17,576 nt of DNA from an uncultured Acidimicrobium sp. (GTDB lineage: Bacteria > Actinomycetota > Acidimicrobiia > Acidimicrobiales > Ilumatobacteraceae), in assembly GCA_903853285.1 (NCBI GenBank), contig CAINTF010000275.1, positions 1-17,576 on the forward strand, written 5' to 3'. The notes beneath the pieces were generated by a model. That model had not been told where the DNA came from and did not search any database. It was given only the letters and a program-made list of their open reading frames with translations. The position numbers were made by a program, and so were the translations under genes. This document shows, piece after piece, positions 6,479 through 15,089 of this stretch. How positions within the stretch are numbered: position 1 is the first letter of the stretch; each line of letters starts with the position of its first letter.

Positions 6479-7894
6479 ATGACCGACCTCATCAATCAGC
6501 CGCACTTCATTGTTGACCCGTCTTGGCGCCGCCCCGTGCGTGGTCTCATGGTGTTTGCAGGTTCTCCTCTCAAGATGTTTACTTTGAGCGAAGAAGGCCG
6601 TCGCGTAGCAGAGCTGCTCGAGATCGGTTTACCGCTTCCCGCAGGTCACGAAGCACTTACTAACCGTCTGCTCGATGCCGGTGCCATTCACCCAACACAC
6701 ATCGTTGGCAGCGAGCAACCTTTCACGCTTGCCGATGTAAGCATTGTGATTCCTGCGCATGTGCGAAACGCAAAAGACGAGCGCTTGCTCACCACTCTTG
6801 TTGACAAACTGACCAAACTCTCAACAACTGCAGCCACCATCATCGTCGTAAACGATGCATCACCTCACGCAATTTCCGATGTTGCGGGTGCACGAGTTGT
6901 TTCACTTGACCAAAACAAGGGGCCAGGCGCTGCACGTAACCATGGATTGCAGTTTGTAACTACGCCATTTGTTGCGTTTATTGATGTAGATGTAATGCTC
7001 GAAAACAATGCGCTTATTGAACTGCTTTCTTTTTTTTCTGACGAGCGTGTTGGTCTTGTTGCACCGCGAATTGTTAGTGCGCCAACCGAAGGAGTGCTGG
7101 GCGCTTATGAAGCGGTGAAATCACCGCTCGACCTTGGTCCGCTTGAGGGTCGTATTCGCAAAGGAACTCGCATTAGTTACACACCATCGGCGATGTGGTT
7201 GTGTCGTACCGAAGCAATGCATCAAATCAATGGTTTCGATGAAGCATTGCAAGTTGGCGAAGATGTAGATGCACTGTGGCGTCTTGACGCAGCAGGTTGG
7301 CGCTGTCGTTACCAACCAACCGCAGTATGCACTCACCTACCACGATCAACTGTCAGCGATTTTGTAGCGCAGAGAATTGGCTACGGCACATCGGCCGCTG
7401 CACTTGCGCAGAGACACAAGGGTGCGCTTGCGCCTGTGCGAGTCAGCGGATACTCGGCTGGCATGTGGGCGCTTATTGCGCTCGGTTATCCGATCTTCGG
7501 GGCATTAGTTGGCGCAGGAACAATTGCTGCACTTGCTCGCAAATTGCGCGATGTTCCAAATGCCGTTGAGGAGTCTGCGCGTTTGGCTGGCCTTGGCAAC
7601 TTGCATGCGGGTCGCACAATTGCTTCGGCCATCACTCGCGTATGGTGGCCAATTGCAGTCGTACTTGCATTGTTCTCAAAACGATTGCGCTGGGTGTTGA
7701 TTACTGCAGCAGTAGTTCCTTCGATGTACGAATGGTGGAAGAGCCGGCCGAAGCTTGATCCGATTCGATTTACCGCATTACGCGTGCTTGACGATGCCGC
7801 GTACGGAGTTGGAGTTTGGAAAGGCGTCGTCCGAGAACAAAACCTTGACGCGCTTAAGCCTGACTTGACGTCGTGGCCAAAGAACGCAAACTGA
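6479..7894 (+). CDS. mftF: Mycofactocin glycosyltransferase MftF
   Basis: Family 2 glycosyltransferase that adds the glucose chain to the mycofactocin precursor molecule. It has 471 residues, as in known MftF. Residues 1-80 form a small N-terminal domain that resembles PqqD-like folds by pattern (by eye only). The GT2 domain follows: VSIVIPAH at 87-94, VVNDAS around 123-128, NKGPGAARNHGL at 146-157, the metal-binding DVD at 169-171, and GFDEALQVGEDVDALWRL. Two hydrophobic stretches in the C-terminal third, ALIALGYPIFGALVGAG and WWPIAVVLALF, suggest membrane attachment. It starts 21 bases after mftE. Its last 41 bases overlap the convergent DUF4395 gene. Confidence 0.94.
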   Translation: MTDLINQPHFIVDPSWRRPVRGLMVFAGSPLKMFTLSEEGRRVAELLEIGLPLPAGHEALTNRLLDAGAIHPTHIVGSEQPFTLADVSIVIPAHVRNAKDERLLTTLVDKLTKLSTTAATIIVVNDASPHAISDVAGARVVSLDQNKGPGAARNHGLQFVTTPFVAFIDVDVMLENNALIELLSFFSDERVGLVAPRIVSAPTEGVLGAYEAVKSPLDLGPLEGRIRKGTRISYTPSAMWLCRTEAMHQINGFDEALQVGEDVDALWRLDAAGWRCRYQPTAVCTHLPRSTVSDFVAQRIGYGTSAAALAQRHKGALAPVRVSGYSAGMWALIALGYPIFGALVGAGTIAALARKLRDVPNAVEESARLAGLGNLHAGRTIASAITRVWWPIAVVLALFSKRLRWVLITAAVVPSMYEWWKSRPKLDPIRFTALRVLDDAAYGVGVWKGVVREQNLDALKPDLTSWPKNAN

Positions 7895-8369
7895 AGTTAT
7901 TGCACTCTTCGCAAACTTCTTCTGGAATCACTCCAGCCCTCATCAGCCAACCAAACATGATGCAACCGAGACATACCGCAAACGCTGATTCAAGAAATGC
8001 GGCGCCGACAAGTGCTGCAATCACAAAGCGTGCTTCGGTCGCCGCGCCACTCAAGAAAAGTGCGCTTGCAACGACGCCGACTGTTGCACCAACACCCTGA
8101 GCAAATCTCTTTGGCGGGCCGGGCACCATTCGATGTTCACTCTTCATCAAAGGAGTGAGTAATGGTGTGAGCACTTGTGTCGAGAGTCGACCGAGTGGGC
8201 TCAATGTTGGGCCGGTGAGTACTCGCGCAATAAAGCCATAGGTCAATGCGGCCAGGACCCAGCCACTGCCAGTTGCGGCGAACAGGGTGCCCACGAGAAC
8301 TGCACCGCCAGCCACGATGCGGGCTGATGTTTCGTTGACGGGGTTGGGAAAACTAAACAATTTGGCCAT
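7854..8369 (-). CDS. DUF4395 family membrane protein
   Basis: Membrane protein of 171 residues with three to four hydrophobic segments. The N-terminal NPVNETSARIVAG, the central VPGPPKRFAQGVG and the C-terminal FLESAFAVCLGCIMFGWLMR are the conserved features of DUF4395. Two cysteine pairs are visible, Cys133/Cys136 (CLGC) and Cys153/Cys156 (CEEC), which could bind metal or be redox active. Function is unknown; relatives often sit near thioredoxin or rhodanese genes, but none is seen here. The ATG at 8369 lies six bases after a TAGGCT -10-like hexamer, so the mRNA may be leaderless. The 3' end overlaps mftF by 41 bases in antisense. Confidence 0.85.
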   Translation of the reverse strand: MAKLFSFPNPVNETSARIVAGGAVLVGTLFAATGSGWVLAALTYGFIARVLTGPTLSPLGRLSTQVLTPLLTPLMKSEHRMVPGPPKRFAQGVGATVGVVASALFLSGAATEARFVIAALVGAAFLESAFAVCLGCIMFGWLMRAGVIPEEVCEECNNFSLRSLATTSSQA

Positions 8370-8452
8370 GGGGTCAGCCTAAAGGGCGATTGTTGACTTA
8401 ACAAGTCGGGTTTAAATGGCTCACCCAAACCCTTCAGATACCGTGCAGTCGT
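8370..8452. promoter_or_regulatory. Divergent promoter region, DUF4395 / racemase-like gene
   Basis: 83 bases between divergent genes. On the minus strand TAGGCT (8381-8376) ends six bases before the DUF4395 ATG. On the plus strand TACCGT ends eight bases before the racemase-like ATG, and neither start has a ribosome site. Both arrangements suit leaderless transcripts. A short inverted repeat GACTT-AAAC-AAGTC begins near 8395, and a TTGACT at about 8393-8398 resembles a -35 box, though no -10 is well spaced from it. Confidence 0.4.
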
Positions 8453-9412
8453 ATGACTTTGCGCCTGACAGTCAACCGCCAAGCTTGGCTTAGCCACGTG
8501 CAAACCCAGGCCGCTTTGTTGGGAAACAGCGGGCTCCTTTTACCTGTGGTCAAAGGCAACGGCTATGGATTTGGCCGACCACTCTTGATTGAACAAGCAA
8601 CACAATTTGCCACCGAAATTGCGGTCGGCACAGTCTTCGAGGCCCACGATATTCCTGTATCGCACACGCCGATCGTGCTCACGCCAGTTGGTAATGAGTT
8701 GCCTACTTCGTTGCCGCGCAATTCGGTTCTCGTTGTTGGGTCGGTGCACCACGTCAACACACTTAAGTCACATGGTTGGAGTGGCCGCGTAATTATCAAA
8801 CTCCGATCCAGCGTGCAGCGCTTTGGTGCTACCCGTGCCGACGTCGCTTCGGTTGTGAGTGCTGTCAATGCTGCTGGCTTTGAGCAACATGGTTGGTCGG
8901 TGCACCCACCACTCAATGGCACAACTACTGATCACGCGCTAGAAATCACACAATGGTTGAGTGTTGTACCCAACAATTTGCCGATGTATGTCAGCCATGT
9001 CGATGCCGATTCGCTCAATGCGTTGCGCGCAGCGAATCAACAACGCAAGATCATCGCCCGCTCTGGCACTTCTTTGTGGCTTGGTGACAAGTCGATGCTC
9101 ACACTGAGTGCCGACGTGTTGGATGTGAGCCACGTCAATGGCGGAACAGCGGGCTATCGCAACACTCCAATAACTGGCAGTGGTTCACTTGTGGTTGTTG
9201 GTTGCGGATCAAGTCACGGTGTTACTGCAAATGCTGGCGATCTCAGCCCATTTCATTTCGCTAAACAACGCCTGGTAATGATTGAGCCACCACACATGCA
9301 CTCAACGATTTTGTTTGTGCAAGATGGTGCATCGTGCCCAACAGTCAACGACTGTGTTGATGTGCAGCAACCACTCACGAGAGTGTTCGTCGACACCATC
9401 GCCTGGAAATAG
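8453..9412 (+). CDS. Alanine-racemase-like PLP protein
   Basis: PLP-binding protein with the alanine racemase fold. The PLP lysine motif VVKGNGYGFG carries Lys34, and VQRFGA (121-126), RSGTSLWLG (203-211) and a C-terminal beta domain follow family order. It has 319 residues, about 50 shorter than a standard alanine racemase. In the place where catalytic Tyr of the GYADGY motif is expected, the sequence reads VVVGCGSSHGV, with Cys251 (by-eye alignment). It may therefore act on a different amino acid or not be a racemase at all. It starts an apparent operon: the next gene begins eight bases downstream, followed by ung. The fold call is safe; the activity is not. Confidence 0.75.
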   Translation: MTLRLTVNRQAWLSHVQTQAALLGNSGLLLPVVKGNGYGFGRPLLIEQATQFATEIAVGTVFEAHDIPVSHTPIVLTPVGNELPTSLPRNSVLVVGSVHHVNTLKSHGWSGRVIIKLRSSVQRFGATRADVASVVSAVNAAGFEQHGWSVHPPLNGTTTDHALEITQWLSVVPNNLPMYVSHVDADSLNALRAANQQRKIIARSGTSLWLGDKSMLTLSADVLDVSHVNGGTAGYRNTPITGSGSLVVVGCGSSHGVTANAGDLSPFHFAKQRLVMIEPPHMHSTILFVQDGASCPTVNDCVDVQQPLTRVFVDTIAWK

Positions 9413-9420
9413 TTCACTCT

Positions 9421-10524
9421 GTGAATTCGTCATCGCGGATTGAGAGCCTCGATGTAGCCCGAGCCATTGCATTATTTGGCGTTGTAGCAATGAACTATCA
9501 CGCCTACCTCAATGGCGCTCAGTCGATGTACCCCACTCACCCATCGGTGTGGGAACGCATGTTCAATCCGCTTACAGGACCACTGACGACACGATTCGCC
9601 GCCACGTTTGTATTGATTGCTGGCATCGGAGTGAGTTTGTTTACTCAACGCGCGCGAGTGTCAAACATCCGAGCTGATATTCACCGTGCTCGACTGGTTC
9701 TTCTGCGTCGCGGAGCATTGCTGTACTTCGTGGGTTACTTCGTGCAATGGGTCTGGCCCGGCACGATCCTCTTTTATTACGGCGCGTATTTCATCATCGC
9801 GGCAGCCATATTTGCATGGTCATCCAGACAGCTCATAGGCCTCTGCATTGCAAGTATCGCTATTGCGGCAGCCCTTTCATGGTGGCGAGCAAGCCAATTG
9901 ATTGAGGGCAATAACACTCGCTGGCTTTCACCTTCGCCTAATTCGCCGCGCAATCTGCTCATTCGCACGTTTCTTGACTACACCCACCCCGTATTCCCAT
10001 GGATCGCATTTTTTATCGCGGGAATCGTGCTCGGACGCCACATTCAACATCTATCAGAGATTCGCCTACGACTCATGTTCGTTTCGGCCATCATGTTGCT
10101 CGCCACGCACGCGGCCAATTTTTTATTTACGCCGTCTTTCCAGATTTCGGATCGCGACTCCATCGTCACAAAGCTGTTGTCTACACAGCCGCTCGATCGC
10201 GGCGTTCTGTTTTCTCTCGGCACTCTCGCAACTGCAATTGTCGCACTCAGTTTGGTTTCGCTTGCAATTGAGCGCATACCAAACTCTGTTGTGGTGAAGT
10301 TTCTTGCGCGTGCTGGACGCATGACCCTTTCGGTGTATTTACTGCATGTCGTTTTCTTCAATGTGCTTGTGCATCGGCTGAATTTTGTAGGTGCCACTGG
10401 GCTTGACACCGCACTTGCTTTATCACTGTCGTTCTATGTTGTTGCACTGGTGCTCGCAAGTTGGTGGAATAAACATTTTGGACTTGGGCCGGCTGAACGT
10501 GCCTACAGAATATTCGGCGGATGA
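9421..10524 (+). CDS. DUF418-like multi-pass membrane protein
   Basis: Polytopic membrane protein of 367 residues with roughly nine to ten hydrophobic segments. It opens with RIESLDVARAIALFGVVAMN, the N-terminal pattern shared by DUF418 and heparan-glucosaminide acetyltransferase-like proteins. It closes with FGLGPAERAYRIFGG, close to the DUF418 C-terminal GP-E-R signature. Function is unknown; members are suspected to be acyltransferases or transporters. The start is a GTG at 9421, right after the racemase-like gene, and the stop overlaps the ung start as ATGA. The other possible start codons in the neighbourhood lie inside the conserved N-terminal helix. Confidence 0.75.
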   Translation: MNSSSRIESLDVARAIALFGVVAMNYHAYLNGAQSMYPTHPSVWERMFNPLTGPLTTRFAATFVLIAGIGVSLFTQRARVSNIRADIHRARLVLLRRGALLYFVGYFVQWVWPGTILFYYGAYFIIAAAIFAWSSRQLIGLCIASIAIAAALSWWRASQLIEGNNTRWLSPSPNSPRNLLIRTFLDYTHPVFPWIAFFIAGIVLGRHIQHLSEIRLRLMFVSAIMLLATHAANFLFTPSFQISDRDSIVTKLLSTQPLDRGVLFSLGTLATAIVALSLVSLAIERIPNSVVVKFLARAGRMTLSVYLLHVVFFNVLVHRLNFVGATGLDTALALSLSFYVVALVLASWWNKHFGLGPAERAYRIFGG

Positions 10525-11219
10525 CCGAGGGTCGACTCACCATGTCGAATCAACTACCGCCGTCGTGGCATGACTTGCTCGCTCACGAAACTACGACCCC
10601 ATATTGGTCGAGTTTGCAAGATTTTGTTGCAGCCGAACGACAAGCAACGAGCGTTTATCCACCAGCAGACGAAACGTTTCGTGCGTTTGCACTCACCGCA
10701 CCTCTAGATGTGCGAGTAGTCATACTTGGGCAAGACCCGTATCACTCGCATGGGCAAGCAAACGGTTTGTGTTTCTCGGTAGCAAACGGCGTCAAGATTC
10801 CTCCATCGCTGCGCAACATTTACAAAGAGCTACAAGCGGATTGCGGCATTGAGCCTTCGTCAAGCGGCGATTTGACCACGTGGGCGCGGCAAGGCGTGTT
10901 GTTGCTTAATGCAACGCTGACGGTGCGGCACGATGGTGCCGGCACACACCAAGGTCATGGCTGGGAAGTTTTTACCGATGCCGTCATCCACACACTCGGA
11001 TCACTGAGGTCGCCCATCGTGTTTGTGTTGTGGGGTGCATTTGCACGCAAGAAAGCATCGTTGATCACGCAGCCACAACACACCATCATCGAGTCTGCAC
11101 ACCCAAGCCCACTGTCGGCGCACAATGGGTTCTTTGGCTCCAAGCCCTTTTCTCACATCAATCAAGTACTCACCGAAAATGGCTCAGCCCCCATCGACTG
11201 GAAAATACCCAACTCATAA
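10521..11219 (+). CDS. ung: Uracil-DNA glycosylase (family 1)
   Basis: Removes uracil from DNA to start base excision repair. The water-activating loop GQDPYH is at residues 70-75 with Asp72, followed by HGQANGLCFSV. LLLNATLTV carries the uracil-binding Asn130, and HPSPLSAHNGFFGSKPF carries His194. The length of 232 residues is normal. The ATG at 10521 overlaps the DUF418 stop as ATGA; an alternative ATG at 10542 would remove seven residues that look unimportant. The gene is probably cotranscribed with the two upstream genes, but nothing suggests a functional link. Confidence 0.97.
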   Translation: MTEGRLTMSNQLPPSWHDLLAHETTTPYWSSLQDFVAAERQATSVYPPADETFRAFALTAPLDVRVVILGQDPYHSHGQANGLCFSVANGVKIPPSLRNIYKELQADCGIEPSSSGDLTTWARQGVLLLNATLTVRHDGAGTHQGHGWEVFTDAVIHTLGSLRSPIVFVLWGAFARKKASLITQPQHTIIESAHPSPLSAHNGFFGSKPFSHINQVLTENGSAPIDWKIPNS

Positions 11220-11266
11220 CTCGTTGGCTTTGTGCAGTATGAGTGCGAAAAGATTAGATTTGGACC

Positions 11267-11656
11267 ATGGGAACAGTGCGCCGCTATGGCTTTGTCGAGT
11301 GCGACGCAGACACTGTGTGGGCATTTGTCGGTGCACCTGAACGACTGCATGAATGGTTTCCAATTACTTCGTGTCGCGTGGAAGGAAACAAGCGTTGGAT
11401 CGTGCTTGCCGCTGGCATCACGTTTGAAGAAGACATCGTTACTCTCGACCACGACTTGCGTCGCTTTCAATACAAGATTGTCAACAACCCACTGATCACT
11501 TTTCATCTCGGAACAGTTGACGTAATTCCTGATGGACCCAATAGGTGCTTGTTGATGTATTCGACCGATATGGATCCAGAAGTATTGGCACTACCAATCG
11601 GCGGTGCGGCAGGTGTGGGCATTGCCAAAGTCAAAGAAATGTTTGATCGGAAATAA
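11267..11656 (+). CDS. SRPBCC superfamily protein
   Basis: Small START-like (SRPBCC) ligand-binding protein, 129 residues. The opening pattern, in which alternating strands are followed by CDADTVWAFVGAPERLHEWFP, is the standard start of polyketide-cyclase/Bet v1-like proteins, and a C-terminal helix ends at KEMFDRK. The ligand and role are unknown. Its TAA stop is immediately followed by the ATG of the sulfatase, so the two are surely cotranslated and may act on related compounds (inference). A TAGATT hexamer ends six bases before the ATG, consistent with a leaderless mRNA. There is no clear ribosome site. Confidence 0.8.
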   Translation: MGTVRRYGFVECDADTVWAFVGAPERLHEWFPITSCRVEGNKRWIVLAAGITFEEDIVTLDHDLRRFQYKIVNNPLITFHLGTVDVIPDGPNRCLLMYSTDMDPEVLALPIGGAAGVGIAKVKEMFDRK

Positions 11657-13207
11657 ATGGGCCGCAAGATTCTTTTCATCACCACCGACCAGCAGCGCTA
11701 CGACGCACTCGGTTGCAACGGTGGAATGATTGCTCGCACGCCAACTATTGATGCGTTAAGCAAGAACGGCATCACGTTTGATCGTGCGCATCCGCAAAAT
11801 GTGGTGTGCATGCCATCACGAAGCACCATGCTCACCGGCCAACATGTTGCCACCCACGGCGTGTGGATGAACGGCGTTCCGCTTCCAGAAGATGCGCCGA
11901 GTATTGCAGCCGATCTGCGGGCAACCGGTTATGCAACCGCACTGATCGGCAAGGCGCACTTCGAGCCATTGCTCGATCCATTTTTGCGCTTTACAGAAAA
12001 CCGCATGGGCGCCCATCGATCTACGAACGAAAACCCAAATGATCCGCATCGTGGCTTTGACCATATGGAACTCGCAACCCACGGAGCGGCAGGTGCACTG
12101 CACTACTCGCAATGGATTCGCGACAACCACCCAGAAGCCGTATTGAATTACTACCGAGTTCTCGACAATGAACTACAAGTCAATGCGGAAGGTGGTGGCG
12201 ACACCAAAGCACCGCAGGTGCACGTCAACCCAATTCCAACCGAGTGGTATCACACGGAATGGGTTGCTCAACGCACGATTGCGTGGCTCGAATCACTGCC
12301 AGCAGATCGCGACTGGTTTTGTTGGATGAGTTTTCCTGATCCACACCATCCATGGGATCCACCGGCATCAGAGATGCACCGTGTGCGATGGCAAGACCTT
12401 GATCTTCCAGAGAATTACATCGCAAATTCGACAACGCGAGAAGCCGTTCTCGATGACAAACTGCGCCACTGGCGCGGTTGGTACGACGGCACCTTTGTTT
12501 CAAACTATGAAGCACCAGCTCGTTGGGTGCCGGCCACGCTTACGCAAGACCAAGTTCGCGAAGTAAATGCGTATACGCATGTCGAGAATGAACTGATCGA
12601 CGAAGCAATTGCCAAAGTGATGGGCGCAATTGAGTCGCGCGGCTGGGGAAACGATCTCGACGTGTTGTACACCACCGATCACGGTGAATTTCAAGGCGAC
12701 TTTGGTCTGCTCTTCAAGGGTCCGTACCACGTTGATTCACTGATGCGACTTCCTCTCATCTGGCGCCCTGCGCCAAGTGCCAACATTGCGCCAGCTCGAG
12801 TTTCTGCTCCAGTAGGCCACGTTTCACTTGCTGCAACGTTTGCGCACATTGCAGGCATTGCTCAACCGAGCTACGTAGAAGCACCTCGATTGCCAATACA
12901 TCAGGCTGAAGCCGAACAACTTGGCCACGAGCGCGTGCTCACCGAATGGGATTCAGTACTGTTCGGAAAAATTGTGCACCTGCGAACAATCTGTCGCGAT
13001 AACTGGGTGTGCACCGCCGCGCTTGATGGCACGATGAGTAAGGCCGGTGAAGGCGAACTGTACGACCTCGCTCACGATCCGTTGCAACACGTCAATCGTT
13101 GGGATGACCCGAGCATCCGTACATTGCGCGACGATTTACTTGCCGATATGTGGGACAACCTGCCTTCGCAGAACCTGCCACTGCGCTCGATGGATGCGCC
13201 TGTTTAA
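11657..13207 (+). CDS. Sulfatase family hydrolase
   Basis: Alkaline-phosphatase-superfamily hydrolase of the sulfatase / phosphonate monoester hydrolase group, 516 residues. The N-terminal metal motif ITTDQQRYDALG is followed by the signature CMPSRSTMLTGQ, in which Cys51 of C-x-P-S-R should be converted to formylglycine. The second metal site TTDHGEF lies about two thirds along, and TEWDS near residue 430. No signal peptide is present, so it is cytoplasmic. Substrate could be a sulfate ester, choline sulfate or a phosphonate monoester, which the sequence does not settle. The formylglycine-generating enzyme is not encoded in the window. The start ATG abuts the SRPBCC stop. Confidence 0.9.
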   Translation: MGRKILFITTDQQRYDALGCNGGMIARTPTIDALSKNGITFDRAHPQNVVCMPSRSTMLTGQHVATHGVWMNGVPLPEDAPSIAADLRATGYATALIGKAHFEPLLDPFLRFTENRMGAHRSTNENPNDPHRGFDHMELATHGAAGALHYSQWIRDNHPEAVLNYYRVLDNELQVNAEGGGDTKAPQVHVNPIPTEWYHTEWVAQRTIAWLESLPADRDWFCWMSFPDPHHPWDPPASEMHRVRWQDLDLPENYIANSTTREAVLDDKLRHWRGWYDGTFVSNYEAPARWVPATLTQDQVREVNAYTHVENELIDEAIAKVMGAIESRGWGNDLDVLYTTDHGEFQGDFGLLFKGPYHVDSLMRLPLIWRPAPSANIAPARVSAPVGHVSLAATFAHIAGIAQPSYVEAPRLPIHQAEAEQLGHERVLTEWDSVLFGKIVHLRTICRDNWVCTAALDGTMSKAGEGELYDLAHDPLQHVNRWDDPSIRTLRDDLLADMWDNLPSQNLPLRSMDAPV

Positions 13208-13213
13208 AGTCCG

Positions 13214-14212
13214 CTAGACAACGGCAGGTATTTGCTGTGTGATGCAGTGAATGCCACCACCACCGTAAGCAAGAATGCCACCGATGTCGAGACCAATAAT
13301 GTCGCGATCGGGAACGTATTCACCAATAAGTGCAAGCATGTCATCGTCTGCTGCATGACCGCAGACAGGCACAATTACTGCACCATTGATCATGTAAAAG
13401 TTGAGATACGGAACTTGCACGCGCTCACCGTGATACTCGATCACTGGCAAAACAGGAATCTCGTGCATCGTCACGCCGAATGACTGTGCAACCTTGCGAT
13501 TTTCTTCGAGACGAACATGATCGCTCAATGATTTGTCGTTGCATGTCTGAAAAACCATTGTGCGAGGAGCAATAAAGATCGCAACATTGTCTACGTGACC
13601 GTCGGTGTCAGCATCCATCGACAAACCGTGCGGGAGCCACATCACTTCGTCCAAATCAAACTCACTTCGCAGTCGTTGTTCGATTTGAGTTTTACTCAAT
13701 TGCGGATTGCGATTTGGGTGCAACAAACATTGCTCTGTTGTAGCCAACAAGCCAGCACCGTCGGATGTGATTGATCCACCTTCGAGCACCATGTCGATGT
13801 TGCGCACTGGGTGACCCGCGTGTTTAGCCCACGCGCTTGCAACAGCCGCATCTTTGTCGAACGGAACAAATTTTTGGCCCCAACCATTAAAGATCCAGTT
13901 GCCAGCAACTCGTTTCGTTTCATCTTGGCCGTCTTTATCATCAAAAACATAAATAGGGCCAGAGTCTCTAAACCACGAGTCATCAATAGGGAGTGCAACA
14001 ACGTCGACCGTTGAGCCACACAACTCTGACGCGTACTCGGCTTCTTGCTGATTCGCAATCATGGTTACGGGCTCATAACCAGAGATCGTGCGTGCTAACG
14101 CCGCGTGTGCCTCACGTGCTTCATCAAGATGCTCACCGTACACGTCATCACGCGTTGGCCATGCAATAACTGTGCGTTCGTGAGGGGCAAACTCTCCGGG
14201 CATCCGTGGCAT
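13214..14212 (-). CDS. aguA: Agmatine deiminase
   Basis: Hydrolyses agmatine to N-carbamoylputrescine and ammonia (guanidine-modifying, pentein fold). Seen: HERTVIAWPTR near the N-terminus, DDSWFRDSGP at 77-86, LEGGSITSDGAG in the middle, and the C-terminal GGGGIHCITQQ with catalytic Cys323. The length of 332 residues is slightly short for AguA but complete at both ends. The ATG shares a base with the aguB stop (TAATG), so it is tightly coupled to N-carbamoylputrescine amidase. That pairing supports agmatine rather than peptidylarginine as substrate. It converges on the sulfatase gene with a six-base gap. Confidence 0.93.
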   Translation of the reverse strand: MPRMPGEFAPHERTVIAWPTRDDVYGEHLDEAREAHAALARTISGYEPVTMIANQQEAEYASELCGSTVDVVALPIDDSWFRDSGPIYVFDDKDGQDETKRVAGNWIFNGWGQKFVPFDKDAAVASAWAKHAGHPVRNIDMVLEGGSITSDGAGLLATTEQCLLHPNRNPQLSKTQIEQRLRSEFDLDEVMWLPHGLSMDADTDGHVDNVAIFIAPRTMVFQTCNDKSLSDHVRLEENRKVAQSFGVTMHEIPVLPVIEYHGERVQVPYLNFYMINGAVIVPVCGHAADDDMLALIGEYVPDRDIIGLDIGGILAYGGGGIHCITQQIPAVV

Positions 14213-15084
14213 TAGATGCCCGACGCCGTGCCATCAAATGTGGTTAAGCCGCGATACAACTCTGGGCGTCGATCACGGAACAAGCCCCATGCACTGCGCA
14301 TCTTGCGATTTTCGTTGGAATCGATTGTCGCCACCAAAACACCCTCATCGGTGCGGTTGGCTTCTGCCACTTTGGCGCCAAGAGCATCCGTGATAAACGA
14401 CGATCCATAAAATGTGATCTCAGTTTGTTCGCCAACTTCGCGACCAATTCGGTTGGCAGCAACTACCGGAACCATGTTGGCTCCCGCGTGACCTTGCATC
14501 ACGCGCTGCCAATGATGTGCCGAATCCCACGATGGGTTTGGTGGCTCGCTACCAATAGCGGTTGGGTACAACAACACGTCTGCTCCCTGCAGTGCCATTG
14601 AACGCGCGCATTCTGGAAACCATTGATCCCAACAAATACCGACACCAACAGCTCCGTGTCGCGTTTTCCAAACACGAAACCCTGTGTCGCCAGGACTGAA
14701 ATAATATTTCTCGCTGTAACCAATGCCATCTGGAATATGGCTCTTGCGATAAATCCCCATCATTGATCCATCAGCATCAATCATCGCAACAGTGTTAAAC
14801 AAAGCTTCGTTGGCACGTTCAAACACGCTGATCGGCAAAACGATGTTGAGTTCTTTTGCCACTCGCTGAAAATGTGCAATTGTCGGATGTCCATCGATAG
14901 GCAATGCAAGGTTGAGATGTTTCGGATCAACGTCCTTGCAAAAATAGTGTCCTTCGAAAAGTTCAGGGATGAGTACGACTTGTGCTCCCTGCGATGCTGC
15001 TTGGCGCACAAGACGCTCTGCGGTTGCAATATTCGTAGCGATGTCTGTCGACATCGACATCTGAACCGCACCGACTTTGAGCAT
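14212..15084 (-). CDS. aguB: N-carbamoylputrescine amidase
   Basis: Nitrilase-superfamily amidase that converts N-carbamoylputrescine to putrescine, CO2 and ammonia, the step after agmatine deiminase. The catalytic triad is visible: Glu41 (LIPELFEGHYF), Lys114 (YRKSHIPDG) and Cys151 (GICWDQWFPE). It has 290 residues, typical. The EGHYFCKD segment and SEKYYFSPGD are characteristic of the AguB subgroup rather than beta-ureidopropionase. It starts five bases after the glutathione peroxidase stop and ends overlapping aguA, forming a gpx-aguB-aguA operon. Confidence 0.95.
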   Translation of the reverse strand: MLKVGAVQMSMSTDIATNIATAERLVRQAASQGAQVVLIPELFEGHYFCKDVDPKHLNLALPIDGHPTIAHFQRVAKELNIVLPISVFERANEALFNTVAMIDADGSMMGIYRKSHIPDGIGYSEKYYFSPGDTGFRVWKTRHGAVGVGICWDQWFPECARSMALQGADVLLYPTAIGSEPPNPSWDSAHHWQRVMQGHAGANMVPVVAANRIGREVGEQTEITFYGSSFITDALGAKVAEANRTDEGVLVATIDSNENRKMRSAWGLFRDRRPELYRGLTTFDGTASGI

Positions 15085-15089
15085 CGTGA

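Noticed and set aside
10044..10409. Minus-strand frame opposite the DUF418-like gene
   Set aside because: Antisense shadow of a hydrophobic membrane-protein gene, with no conserved motif.
13208..13213. Possible terminator between the sulfatase and aguA
   Set aside because: Only six bases separate the two convergent genes and no stem with a T-tract was found around them.
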